DNA from: Pomphorhynchus laevis | Lineage: Eukaryota > Acanthocephala > Palaeacanthocephala > Echinorhynchida > Pomphorhynchidae | Assembly (NCBI GenBank): GCA_012934845.2 | Contig: WNNJ02000242.1 | Coordinates: 1 to 64,000, forward strand | DNA length: 64,000 nucleotides | Direction of reading: 5' to 3' | Part shown: one piece after another, positions 1 to 7,900 of the stretch | Layout: every line of letters starts with the position of its first letter | Position numbering within the stretch: position 1 is the stretch's first letter | Position numbers and translations under genes: made by a program | The notes under the pieces: generated by a model | Database searches by the model: none | Told to the model about the DNA's origin: nothing | The model's input: only the letters and a program-made list of their open reading frames with translations

Positions 1-35
1 AGGCGCAAGCCGAAACGTAATAAATATTTTATTTT
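1..35 (+). ncRNA. Hammerhead ribozyme core cut by the window edge
   Basis: The first bases read A-GGC-GCAA-GCC-GAA-ACGT-A. This is the 3' half of a type I hammerhead: the last A of CUGAUGA, a 3-bp stem II closed by a GNRA tetraloop (GCAA), the invariant GAA, a very short palindromic stem III (ACGT), and A as the cleavage-site base. Short palindromic stem III is typical of hammerheads in PLE terminal repeats. The 5' half lies outside the window, so stem I cannot be tested. Confidence 0.5.
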
Positions 36-65
36 ATTGTTCTTCTGCTGCTTATTTACATATGG

Positions 66-68
<3 letters not shown>

Positions 69-126
<58 letters not shown>
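69..126. repeat. (TA)n microsatellite
   Basis: An uninterrupted TA dinucleotide run. It lies between the edge hammerhead fragment and the SINE-like unit. PLE-related elements in this window repeatedly abut TA tracts. Confidence 0.95.
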
Positions 127-129
<3 letters not shown>

Positions 130-133
130 GAAA

Positions 134-459
134 TTTGGATATCATGATAGAATGTTTCATATACTGTGTGAAATCTGGTAATCCTGGATTCGTAGCCTAG
201 CAGTCAAGAGCGCAAGCCAAGTACGGAGAGCGACAGCTCGAATCTCGGATAAGTCAAATTTCAAAAGGCGAAGAGTTGGTAGTCAGCCTTCTGACGAGCC
301 CGGGGCTACCAACATGTGGCAAAAAGCGGGCGAAACGAAAACGGTTGTGGCAATGGCGCCGTTAGTAGTCAGGGTGTATGGAATTGGATATCATGAAGGA
401 AGGATTCTGTAGCTGGTTTTCAATGCGAAAGTCACCTCGTGTGACCTAGCAACTATTCG

Positions 460-460
<1 letters not shown>
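134..460 (+). mobile_element. SINE-like repeat with tRNA-type promoter and hammerhead core
   Basis: Positions 193-203 resemble a pol III A box (TAGCCTAGCAG) and 235-245 a B box (AGCTCGAATCT), at tRNA-like spacing. A hammerhead-type core follows at 286-375. The 13-mer TTGGATATCATGA occurs near 135 and again near 385, so the element may be one full unit plus part of a second, as in tandem hammerhead satellites. (TA)n lies on both sides. The arrangement, pol III promoter followed by a ribozyme, recalls the Schistosoma Sm-alpha family; that comparison is from memory. Confidence 0.5.
286..375 (+). ncRNA. Hammerhead-type ribozyme core in SINE-like repeat
   Basis: CTGACGA at 291-297 fits CUGANGA. 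Stem II is GCCCG (298-302) with CGGGC (327-331), then GAA at 332-334. A335-C336 can pair with G368-T369, enclosing an inner helix AACGG/CCGTT, and C370 is the cleavage base (GUC). Stem I pairs GCCTT (286-290) with AGGGT (371-375), including G-U pairs. All core positions are present. The weak spots are the long stem II loop and the internal loop in stem III. Confidence 0.55.

Positions 461-529
<69 letters not shown>
460..529. repeat. (TA)n microsatellite
   Basis: TA run separating the SINE-like repeat from the 3' end of the minus-strand Penelope-like element. Confidence 0.95.
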
Positions 530-531
<2 letters not shown>

Positions 532-570
532 GAATATTAACCGAAGAAAAGAAGGACAATTATTGTATAT

Positions 571-639
571 TTACACAAATATTTATTAACAAAAGCTTTC
601 GACTTCTCACTGAAGTCTTCGTCAGTTATATTTGTGTAA
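571..639 (-). ncRNA. Hammerhead-like motif at the PLE 3' terminal repeat
   Basis: On the minus strand: CTGACGA, one extra A, stem II GACTTC-AGTGA-GAAGTC, GAAA and a short palindromic AGCT. A distal stem I of 12 perfect pairs (TTACACAAATAT at 571-582 with its complement at 628-639) closes the structure. The extra A between the core and stem II is unusual and may lower activity. Confidence 0.5.
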
Positions 640-799
640 TACTGCTTACACGCCGATTTTGTCACTTTATACGTTTAATCATGGAAGCCGGCATCTGTGG
701 TGTGTGCTTATTGTTGCATCATATTAATTAAGCAATCCACTGATGTTCACACTGCTTACGTTTTGCATCGTTGGCAAAACCACCTCGTATGATGGTAAC

Positions 800-1051
800 T
801 TACATTGTGTAATCAGCATTCGTGATGGTATATGTTGCCACACCGTCGAGTCCTATACAAATTTTCTTTATATCTGCACGTCTGTTATTTGATCGGACGT
901 TCATTTGTTCTGATGTTTCTCCTACATATTGTTGATGGCAACGAGTACATTTACACAGATAGACGATATTTTTGGATTTGCAAGTATATTTGCCATCTGT
1001 AGAATATCGCATGCCAGTTGTAGCCCCGGAGAAAAACTGTGAGGTCTTCAT
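800..1051 (-). CDS. PLE GIY-YIG-type endonuclease fragment
   Basis: The translated segment contains KNIVYLCKCTRCHQQYVGET followed by an N-x-R-R-x-D-I stretch, the signature of the C-terminal GIY-YIG endonuclease of Penelope-like elements, including its Cys pair (CKC-x-x-C). In the family this domain nicks DNA for target-primed reverse transcription. It lies downstream of the RT in the same orientation. About 80 residues are readable. Confidence 0.8.
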   Translation of the reverse strand: MKTSQFFSGATTGMRYSTDGKYTCKSKNIVYLCKCTRCHQQYVGETSEQMNVRSNNRRADIKKICIGLDGVATYTITNADYTM

Positions 1052-1057
1052 TTCAGT

Positions 1058-1321
1058 TCAACATTTGCAACGTTTATCCATACAAGATCTACTTATTCTT
1101 TCTTTTTGTTCCTTGTATTTTAGCAGACTTTGTAGGTTACAAGTTGTTCCAAACCCGACCTTTGTATGGCAGAAATCTGTCAGTTGGGCGGATTTGATCG
1201 ATCTGTTTATATCAGACTGGATATTGGCTAGGGCAGGATGGTAGTCTATCACTATGTGGAAGGCATTTAGTATTTCTACAGCTTCCTTGTTTTTGACTAA
1301 TAGAAGTTTAGAACGATCCAT
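1058..1321 (-). CDS. PLE linker between RT and endonuclease
   Basis: An 87-residue stretch holding KVGFGTTCNLQSLLKYKE, which corresponds to the conserved 'PP.VAFR...NL...L' block of PLE linkers, and a terminal RCKC that leads into the zinc-binding part of the endonuclease. Its position between RT and endonuclease supports the call. No independent function is known. Confidence 0.6.
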   Translation of the reverse strand: MDRSKLLLVKNKEAVEILNAFHIVIDYHPALANIQSDINRSIKSAQLTDFCHTKVGFGTTCNLQSLLKYKEQKERISRSCMDKRCKC

Positions 1322-1384
1322 TTTTCTTACATCATTAAACTGTCTATCTATATATTTACGCGTGTATCCGCGATCAATAAATTC

Positions 1385-2161
1385 TTAATGGAGACTTTGA
1401 AGGCAGCGTTCGAAAACAACATTATCTGAACAGATTTTCTTTGTTCTAATTGCCTCATTCCGTATTAATAACCGTGTTACTTTAGGATGATGCGCACTGC
1501 TTTTATGAATCAGATCACAAGTATCTTCGAACTTGCGAAAGACATAAGTTTTCCAAGAATTTGATGATGTTTTGGTCAGCTTGTCGTCTAGAAAACTAAT
1601 CATAGTAGCATCATTTATTACGTTGCTCGTTAAGTTAAGTTCTGATTCATTATTAAGACCATCAAGAAACTGCTTTAGTTTTCCTAAGCAGTGATCCCAG
1701 ACACAAAAAATGTCATCAATGTATCTTAACCATAAACTCGGTTTACATTTGCATTTGCTAATGTATCTCTCCTCAATCGCAACAACATACAATCCGGCAT
1801 ACGTTAAGCCTACTGGAGTACCCATGGCTCCCCCAATTTGTTGCAGATATAGTTTATCCTTGAAGCTGAATATGTTCGAAGTAAAAACCATCTTTAGGAG
1901 TTGCGATAGGCTCGCAGTTTCGCTCTCATCAGTTCCTGCGTCGGCAAGAAATTGACGTATTGCTTTCACTCTATTTTCATGAACAATTGAAGTGAATAGA
2001 GACTCCACGTCAAGGGTGTATAATATAGACGTAGTTTGTATCTGAGGTAGGAATGCCTCAAGTGCCCATATAAATCCATCAGTACTAGAAACAAAGGATG
2101 GTCGACCGACAAGAATTGGATACAGTGTTTTGGTCAAGTATCTTGAGATATTCTCGCACAT
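1385..2161 (-). CDS. PLE reverse transcriptase
   Basis: A 258-codon open frame with RT motifs in order: YTLDVESLFTSI (motif A), GGAMGTPVGLTYAGLY (motif B), WLRYIDDIFCVWDH (motif C with the catalytic DD), then the thumb-side segment DTCDLIHKSSAHHPK. The YIDD box and the A-B spacing are those of Penelope-like RTs, which are related to telomerase. The apparent Met is internal to the domain; upstream coding continues in another frame at 2134-2343. Confidence 0.85.
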   Translation of the reverse strand: MCENISRYLTKTLYPILVGRPSFVSSTDGFIWALEAFLPQIQTTSILYTLDVESLFTSIVHENRVKAIRQFLADAGTDESETASLSQLLKMVFTSNIFSFKDKLYLQQIGGAMGTPVGLTYAGLYVVAIEERYISKCKCKPSLWLRYIDDIFCVWDHCLGKLKQFLDGLNNESELNLTSNVINDATMISFLDDKLTKTSSNSWKTYVFRKFEDTCDLIHKSSAHHPKVTRLLIRNEAIRTKKICSDNVVFERCLQSLH

Positions 2162-2343
2162 CGTTCCGCAATTTTGTACAATTGGTCTTCCCGGACAAGG
2201 TTTTTGTGAATCTTCAGTAGAAGATATAAATGTCCTGGTAATGGATTCGGTTTTCTTAACGACTTAGCAAGGCTTTCATCAGGAATATGCTTCTGTATCA
2301 AAACGTTAAAAACGTTTGTTTTTGTTATCAATATTTCTTCCAC
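2134..2343 (-). CDS. PLE N-terminal region of RT ORF
   Basis: The 69 codons include PGHLYLLLKIHKN, matching the conserved 'P..YGLPKIHK' block that precedes RT motif A in PLEs. The upstream end of the reading frame runs through the hammerhead-like motif at 2325-2367, so the ribozyme core would overlap the start of the coding region. Confidence 0.6.
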   Translation of the reverse strand: MEEILITKTNVFNVLIQKHIPDESLAKSLRKPNPLPGHLYLLLKIHKNLVREDQLYKIAERCARISQDT

Positions 2344-2367
2344 TAATTGTGGACATCGTCAGGATAA
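2325..2367 (-). ncRNA. Hammerhead-like motif, PLE terminal copy (minus)
   Basis: Inverted copy of the motif at 3620-3662: stem I TTATC/GATAA, core CTGACGA, stem II TCCAC/GTGGA, GAAA and ATAT-T. The loop differs from the 3620 copy by one base, while every paired and core base is kept. Confidence 0.45.
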
Positions 2368-3035
2368 ATATGAAAAGAGACAACATTTGAGCAACAAAAA
2401 CCAAAATACGAGTCAAAATGTGTGCAAATTAAATTCGTTTTGTCCATTGAGGTTAGGCTCAAGTAGTTAAATTGCCACCGCTTCTGTTAAAATACGCCGA
2501 TGAAATGATCTAACTTGGCAAATTATACTGACGCTATCAAAATCGATAGACTCGCTTACACAGTATTCTGCCAGTTTGGCCAATAGAAAAATATGGACAT
2601 TTCCTACAAGTGATGTTATAAATGCCGCCAACACGCTGATCTTTGTTACGCTGTGACGGTTTAATTATTGATTGTATTGTGTTACAAGAGCGAGATTAAA
2701 CCACAATTTCTATTTGTAGCTTAGACCACACAATCAAATTCTTAACCTTGCTCTGCAGACAAACACTTGAGTTTCCGAGGTGTGTAATAGTAAAGAAGTG
2801 TTTTATCGGAGACAAAGCTGAAGACCGTGAAGATTGCGACTAATTGATTTTGGCACATTCTTTATCTGTTCAAGAAGCGCATTCAAAGGATAGACTAACT
2901 TGACAAAATTTCTGATTAGTAGAGTGAGCTCAGACTCGAAATACTCATGCGAGCTACTAACCCTGTATGCCCTGAAACAAAACCCACGAAAAATGCCTAA
3001 CTTAGTCGCTTAGCTATGGTTACTATCCCATGGTA

Positions 3036-3383
3036 CTAAGAAATAGCTGATTCTCCAAATTTCTGCATAAACAAGTCAGCTAACGCTGGGCCTAACGGGG
3101 ACCCAATTGCTACACCGAAACACTGATTGTAGATTATGTCATTAAAAGTGAAGTAAGTGCATGTAGCTATTTCGAAAAATAATCTTAGATATTGTAGGTG
3201 TCGTTGTTCTGACCAAGGAGACGGAATCAATCCCAATGCTACGTCTATTGCTACATTGGTCGGTACATTAGTGAAAAGTAACTTCACGTCTAGTGTGAAG
3301 ATACAAAACTCTTGATCACCCACTTCTAATGTTGGCCAAACTGGCAGAACACTGTATAGGAGTCGGGAAACACAAAAGTGCAC
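3036..3383 (-). CDS. PLE reverse transcriptase fragment
   Basis: 115 codons with motif A (FTLDVKLLFTNV) and motif B (FGVAIGSPLGPALADLF). The catalytic motif C is not reached before the frame ends. The sequence differs from element 1 (YTLDVESLFTSI), so this is a second PLE lineage. Confidence 0.75.
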   Translation of the reverse strand: MHFCVSRLLYSVLPVWPTLEVGDQEFCIFTLDVKLLFTNVPTNVAIDVALGLIPSPWSEQRHLQYLRLFFEIATCTYFTFNDIIYNQCFGVAIGSPLGPALADLFMQKFGESAIS

Positions 3384-3855
3384 TGTCCACCTGCCGTAAA
3401 TCAGCAGTCGCCGACCACGCGAATACTACTGGACACACTATCGATTTTGATGGCGTCAGTATAATTTGCCAAGTTAGATCATTTCATCGGCGTATTTTAA
3501 CAGAAGCGGTGGCAATTAAACTACTTAAGCCTAACCTCAATGGACAAAACGAATTTAATTTGCACACATTTTGACTCGTATTTTGGTTTTTGTTGCTCAA
3601 ATGTTGTCTCTTTTCATATTTATCCTGACGATGTCCACAATTGGTGGAAGAAATATTGATAACAAAAACTTAAATGTTTTTTACGTTTTTAACGTTTTTT
3701 GGCTGGGTTTGGCCCTAAAACCATTCACAAATATTTCCACCCAGCATGTCTCATTCCGATTCAATGATTTTGAAGAGCAGTTTGGCCGTTCACTGAGACT
3801 TTCTCTGAACCGATACATCAGTTGTAACAAGAACCTGCAAAAATTTTGATCGACA
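3329..3855 (+). mobile_element. Penelope-like element 3, plus strand: endonuclease tail and pLTR
   Basis: Codons at 3329-3574 read through a C-terminal endonuclease tail (HANTTGHTIDFDGVSI, then LTEAVAIKLLKPNLNGQNEF). 3553-3855 is a terminal segment repeated almost exactly at 5611-5914, interpreted as PLE pseudo-LTRs. Its downstream part can read FEEQFGRSLRLSLNRYISCN, like the 5' end of a PLE ORF. It shares about 235 bp in inverted orientation with element 2. Confidence 0.65.
3620..3662 (+). ncRNA. Hammerhead-like motif in PLE pLTR upstream of mRpL22
   Basis: Stem I TTATC (3620-3624) with GATAA (3658-3662); core CTGACGA 3625-3631; stem II TCCAC (3634-3638) with GTGGA (3644-3648), preceded by a bulged TG and followed by A; GAA 3650-3652; palindromic ATAT 3653-3656; T3657 as cleavage base. 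The architecture matches minimal type I hammerheads described for PLEs. The bulge in stem II and the minimal stem III leave activity uncertain. Confidence 0.5.
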
Positions 3856-4858
3856 TATGATTTCTACGTTTCTGCAAAGACGAGAACCTGTTCCCGACAT
3901 TCACAAAATTGACCTATCATAGAACTGCAAAAGGTAACAGAACATTGCACATACTCGAGAAGACATCCAAAAAGCTGCTAATAAACGAGATTTGCTACAA
4001 ATATTCGCTTCTACGCCGGTTTAAAGGACATTCAAATGCTGTACGACGACTTAACAGTTAAGAGCTTGAAAAGGCTAATTTTTACATTTATGAATAAATA
4101 CCGATTATTTACATTTATGAATAAATTATTAGCATATCAATATCTGCACCTTAATAATGCAAATTATTAGATTTAAATTATTAAAAATATCGAAAATGCA
4201 ATAATCAAAAATACTATATCAGCTCCAGTCCATATTTAAATACTGATGCATTAATTAATTCCTCAATTATTCGACTCATCTGCACTGATCTCTACTTTGA
4301 AAATATTTGGTGTGATTAGTTTATGTATTGCATGTTTTATTTAGGATAAACTAATAAATTTATATATTAAAATATAAATAAAATATTATATAAAATATAA
4401 ATATATTTTTAATATTTTTAATATTTTTGAATATTTTTAATATTTTTTTAATATTTTTATATAAATAAAAATATTTTAAAAGTTGCTTTCAAACAACTTA
4501 TTAAAATTAGTTTTTAATAAGAAGTAATTTGATAAAATAATTTTAATCAAATGATTTTATTTTGTTATTTAATGTGGAAAGTAACACATCTTAAAGTTTA
4601 ACACATCTTTAGAACATTAACATCACTGGTTTAAAAGTGTTAGAATCTTCCATTGTAAAGTATTATTTGATATCATTAAACCATTGTCTTTTGAATAATA
4701 TTTTACTTTAATAAGAATATACGATTCTCAAAGCATTGTAGGAATCAATTTTTATGATTTTGCCTGCAACATACTTTGTTTTTAAACGAAATAAACTGTT
4801 TTGCATGTTTCAGATTAAATTTGTTGGATATTTTTGCACTTAAACGTTTTTGACAACA
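3856..4858. other. PLE 5' remnant, then AT-rich DNA upstream of mRpL22
   Basis: 3856-4080 continues from the pLTR and looks like decayed 5' PLE sequence. 4081-4858 is AT-rich, with runs such as repeated TAATATTTTT near 4380-4460, and no coding signal. A TTTCAG occurs at 4807-4812, 46 bases before the mRpL22 ATG; it could be a splice acceptor for a 5' UTR intron or trans-spliced leader. No convincing core promoter was seen. Confidence 0.4.
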
Positions 4859-4993
4859 ATGATCAATAAAATATTAAAACGGGCATTTCATCAATCTTTG
4901 CCATTACTCGATTTTACAATGTCGAGGGTGCCACAAAATTGGATGGAATATAATAAAATAATCTACCCACCTAATTGCAAGGATGTCGTCCCG
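4859..4993 (+). CDS. mRpL22: mRpL22 exon 1
   Basis: 45 codons from ATG to CCG, followed by donor GTATGT at 4994. It encodes the presumed mitochondrial targeting peptide and the VPQNWMEYNKIIYPPN block. The exon sits between two about 303-bp direct PLE repeats (3553-3855 and 5611-5914). It is assigned to the distant exons by protein similarity and by the phase-0 join to exon 2 (DVVP then FVHNMKPY); no transcript was available. Confidence 0.82.
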
Positions 4994-7900
4994 GTATGTT
5001 TGCGTTTAAATAGTAACTTTTTGATAAACAATAAAAAAACTAATCAGATCAGCTAACTGATATTTTATATTTTAGACTATACGTATTTTATACTATTTAT
5101 AAATTAAAAATAAATAATTATATAAAATGTTATACAATTTATATTTATTTTTATATTTATATTTATTTTATATTTATATCAAGTTAAAATTTAAAATTTA
5201 AATTTTAAATAAAAATCAATTTTTATGAATTGACTAATAAACAATATGCGATGTATCAGAATAAGGATTAGAGGTCATCAGAAGGAACTGCTATGTTATT
5301 AGGTTTCGGCCTATGTTACTCGACCCAACATCCTAAATATTGGAACTGTAAAAAATCTTCAAGAAATCGGCGAACAATTTCAGAGGTTGCACAAATAACT
5401 CAAATAACACAAATAATAATTTCAGCACAAATAACAAACATCAACTGCAAGTCAAAAATCTATATCTATACCTACTTAATTTTAGCGTTATTAATTCTAA
5501 ATTTTCATGCCTGTATGTTTTAAGATTTCAATATAAATAGTAATTTATCAACATTTTGATAAATTACTAAATAAATAACTGATAAATAACTGATAATAAC
5601 TGATAACTGGTAATTTAATTTGCACACATTTTGACTCGTATTTTGGTTTTTGTTGCTCAAATGTTGTCTCTTTTCATATTTATCCTGACGATGTCCACAA
5701 TTAGTGGAAGAAATATTGATAACAAAAACTTAAATGTTTTTACGTTTTTAACGTTTTTTGGCTGGGTTTGGCCCTAAAACCATTCACAAATATTTCCACC
5801 CAGCATGTCTCATTCCGATTCAATTATTTTGAAGAGCAGTTTGGCCGTTCACTGAGACTTTCTCTGAACCGATACATCAGTTGTAACAAGAACCTGCAAA
5901 AATTTTGATCGACAATGCTGTGACTTCTCTGTATGGACAAAGTATGACTTGTGTTCGTGTTCTAGGTAGGAAGTCTGAATCATTTCTAGTAGGCGTTGGG
6001 CTTCCTTTGGGTTGTCCTTTGTCTCCACTTTTGTTCCTTGTTTACATGGAGAAAAATACGAGATGGGCTGCTCTGACAAATTTCGGTCTTCAGTTCGGTT
6101 TCATCAGGATACCATCTCTTCGTTTTGTAGATGATGTTGTGTTGTTGGCTTCTTGTCCTGAGGACTTACAATGCCCACTATATCGATTTACGATGGAATG
6201 CCAAGATGTAGGGATGTTGGTTAGTAACTCCAAGACTGTCTATATGTGTTCGTATCGGATTCAGGTGTCAATGCCAATCCGGATTGGGGAAAAGGTTCTT
6301 CCTGATGTGGAGGATTTCAAGTATCTTAGGGTATTGTTCTCGAAGGACGGCAGGAGCATCAGAAAGATTGAGAAGCGGATCTGTGCAGCCAACGCAATAA
6401 TGCGTTCTTTATACAGGCCCGTCGTAGTGAAGCGGGAGTTGAGTCTTCGGCGAAGCTTTTGGCTTACCACGCAATCTTTGTTCTTATCTTAACCTATGGT
6501 CATGAGCTTTGGGCTTTGGGTTGTGGCCGAAAGGATAACATATCGGATACAGTCGACCAAAATGAGGTTCCTTCGTGGTGTGGTCGGTCTTAGCCTTATA
6601 GATAAGGTTAGGAATTCGGTCATCCGGGATGGACTCGGAGTAAATTCGCTGCTTCTCCACATCGAAAAAAGTCAGCTGAGGTGGCTAGGACACGTTCTGA
6701 GGACGTCTAGGGATCGCCTTCTTCGGATGGTTTTCCAGGCCGGACGCTCTAGAAATAGACCTTAAGGTAGACCTCGATACCAGTGTCTAGTATTTAAATC
6801 GAGTCTGCTAAATTAAATTAAATAAAAAATAATAAAATCACATAATTTTAAAATTAAATTATAAATTATAAAATTACGTAAAAATCGAGTTTTTTATTGA
6901 TTACGCTATTATATTTCAATCGATGACAGAATGTGGCCGATTTGTAATTACGATCATATTATTATTACAAATATGATACGCACAAGTAGCAAATCCTTAG
7001 TATTATTGATTTTTATAATTTGAACAATTGATTAATGTGAGTCACGTGCTTATGCTTGTTTGATAATTGTAAATTTTGCCAATTTTTCTACTTTTTTAAG
7101 ATTTCAATTTTACATTTTGATAAATTACTAAATAAATAACTGATAAATAACTGATAATACGTGAATTATCTTTATCAAAAATAAAGATTTCATACCATTT
7201 ATTTCAAGTTAAAATTTAAAATTAAAATTTTAAATGAAAAATAAATAATAAATAATATCAGATGTATTCGAATAAGGAATGAATGCTATCATTAGAAACT
7301 GCTATGCTATAGGTTTCGGCCACTATAACAGACGATGTCTAAGAATAAGAATAATATAATCTATATACAAAATATAGATTTTTAATCAATTGCTTTGTAG
7401 TATGGACAATTTCTTTAAAATGCACAGTTAAAGATTTTAAAGATTTTTCTTTTAACACATTTGATGATAGCGTTGCATTTAAAATTGTTTGACGTATTTG
7501 TGAAGTAGTCTTCCAAATAATACACACGATACTGAAGTTGATGAACTGCTGTATTAAAGTAATGTGTTTACGATATAAGACCAATTATTTACATACATTG
7601 TAAGGCCATTAAAGGTCTGGTGCGATACTGTATCAGTCCTTCGATTAAATAATACACGTTTTTTAATAATACACGTTTTTTATTTAATCTGCCGTAGTTA
7701 AAGTTACTCGTAACTTTCGCAATAAAACTCTCCAAAATAATAATTAACTCTCTCAATAATTCAATTAGTATTGAATTTAATAATTCAAAAATCATTAAAA
7801 AATATAATTTTTGAATTAAAAAACTATAATTTTTTTAAATTCAAAGGTTATAATTTTTGGTTTTAATTATTATTAAAAAATACTTAAATATTGTTGATAA

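Larger units (their letters stand above)
535..2367 (-). mobile_element. Penelope-like element 1, minus strand, decayed
   Basis: Reading leftward: a hammerhead-like motif (2367-2325), the N-terminal region (2343-2134), reverse transcriptase (2161-1385), linker (1321-1058), GIY-YIG-type endonuclease (1051-800), then a terminal segment with a second hammerhead-like motif (639-571) ending at (TA)n. The RT-linker-endonuclease order is diagnostic of PLEs. Pieces lie in shifted frames, so the coding region is no longer continuous. Confidence 0.85.
2318..3383 (-). mobile_element. Penelope-like element 2, minus strand, fragments
   Basis: RT core at 3383-3036 (FTLDVKLLFTNVPTNVAI, GVAIGSPLGPALADLFMQ). 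Leftward there is a decayed linker, then endonuclease remains near 2650-2400, where the reverse strand gives C-x-H-I-F-L-L-A-K-L-A-E like the usual 'CPYFYIGQTGR'. The left part (2318-2552) is a near-exact inverted copy of 3437-3669. No continuous ORF remains. Confidence 0.7.

Noticed and set aside
4850-4858. TTG start giving a three-codon longer mRpL22
   Set aside because: A normal ATG at 4859 follows directly; nothing supports a non-ATG start.
5260-5330. Hammerhead in the MITE-like repeat (reverse strand has CTGATGA and CGAAACC)
   Set aside because: The order would need a type II arrangement, and stems I and III do not pair.
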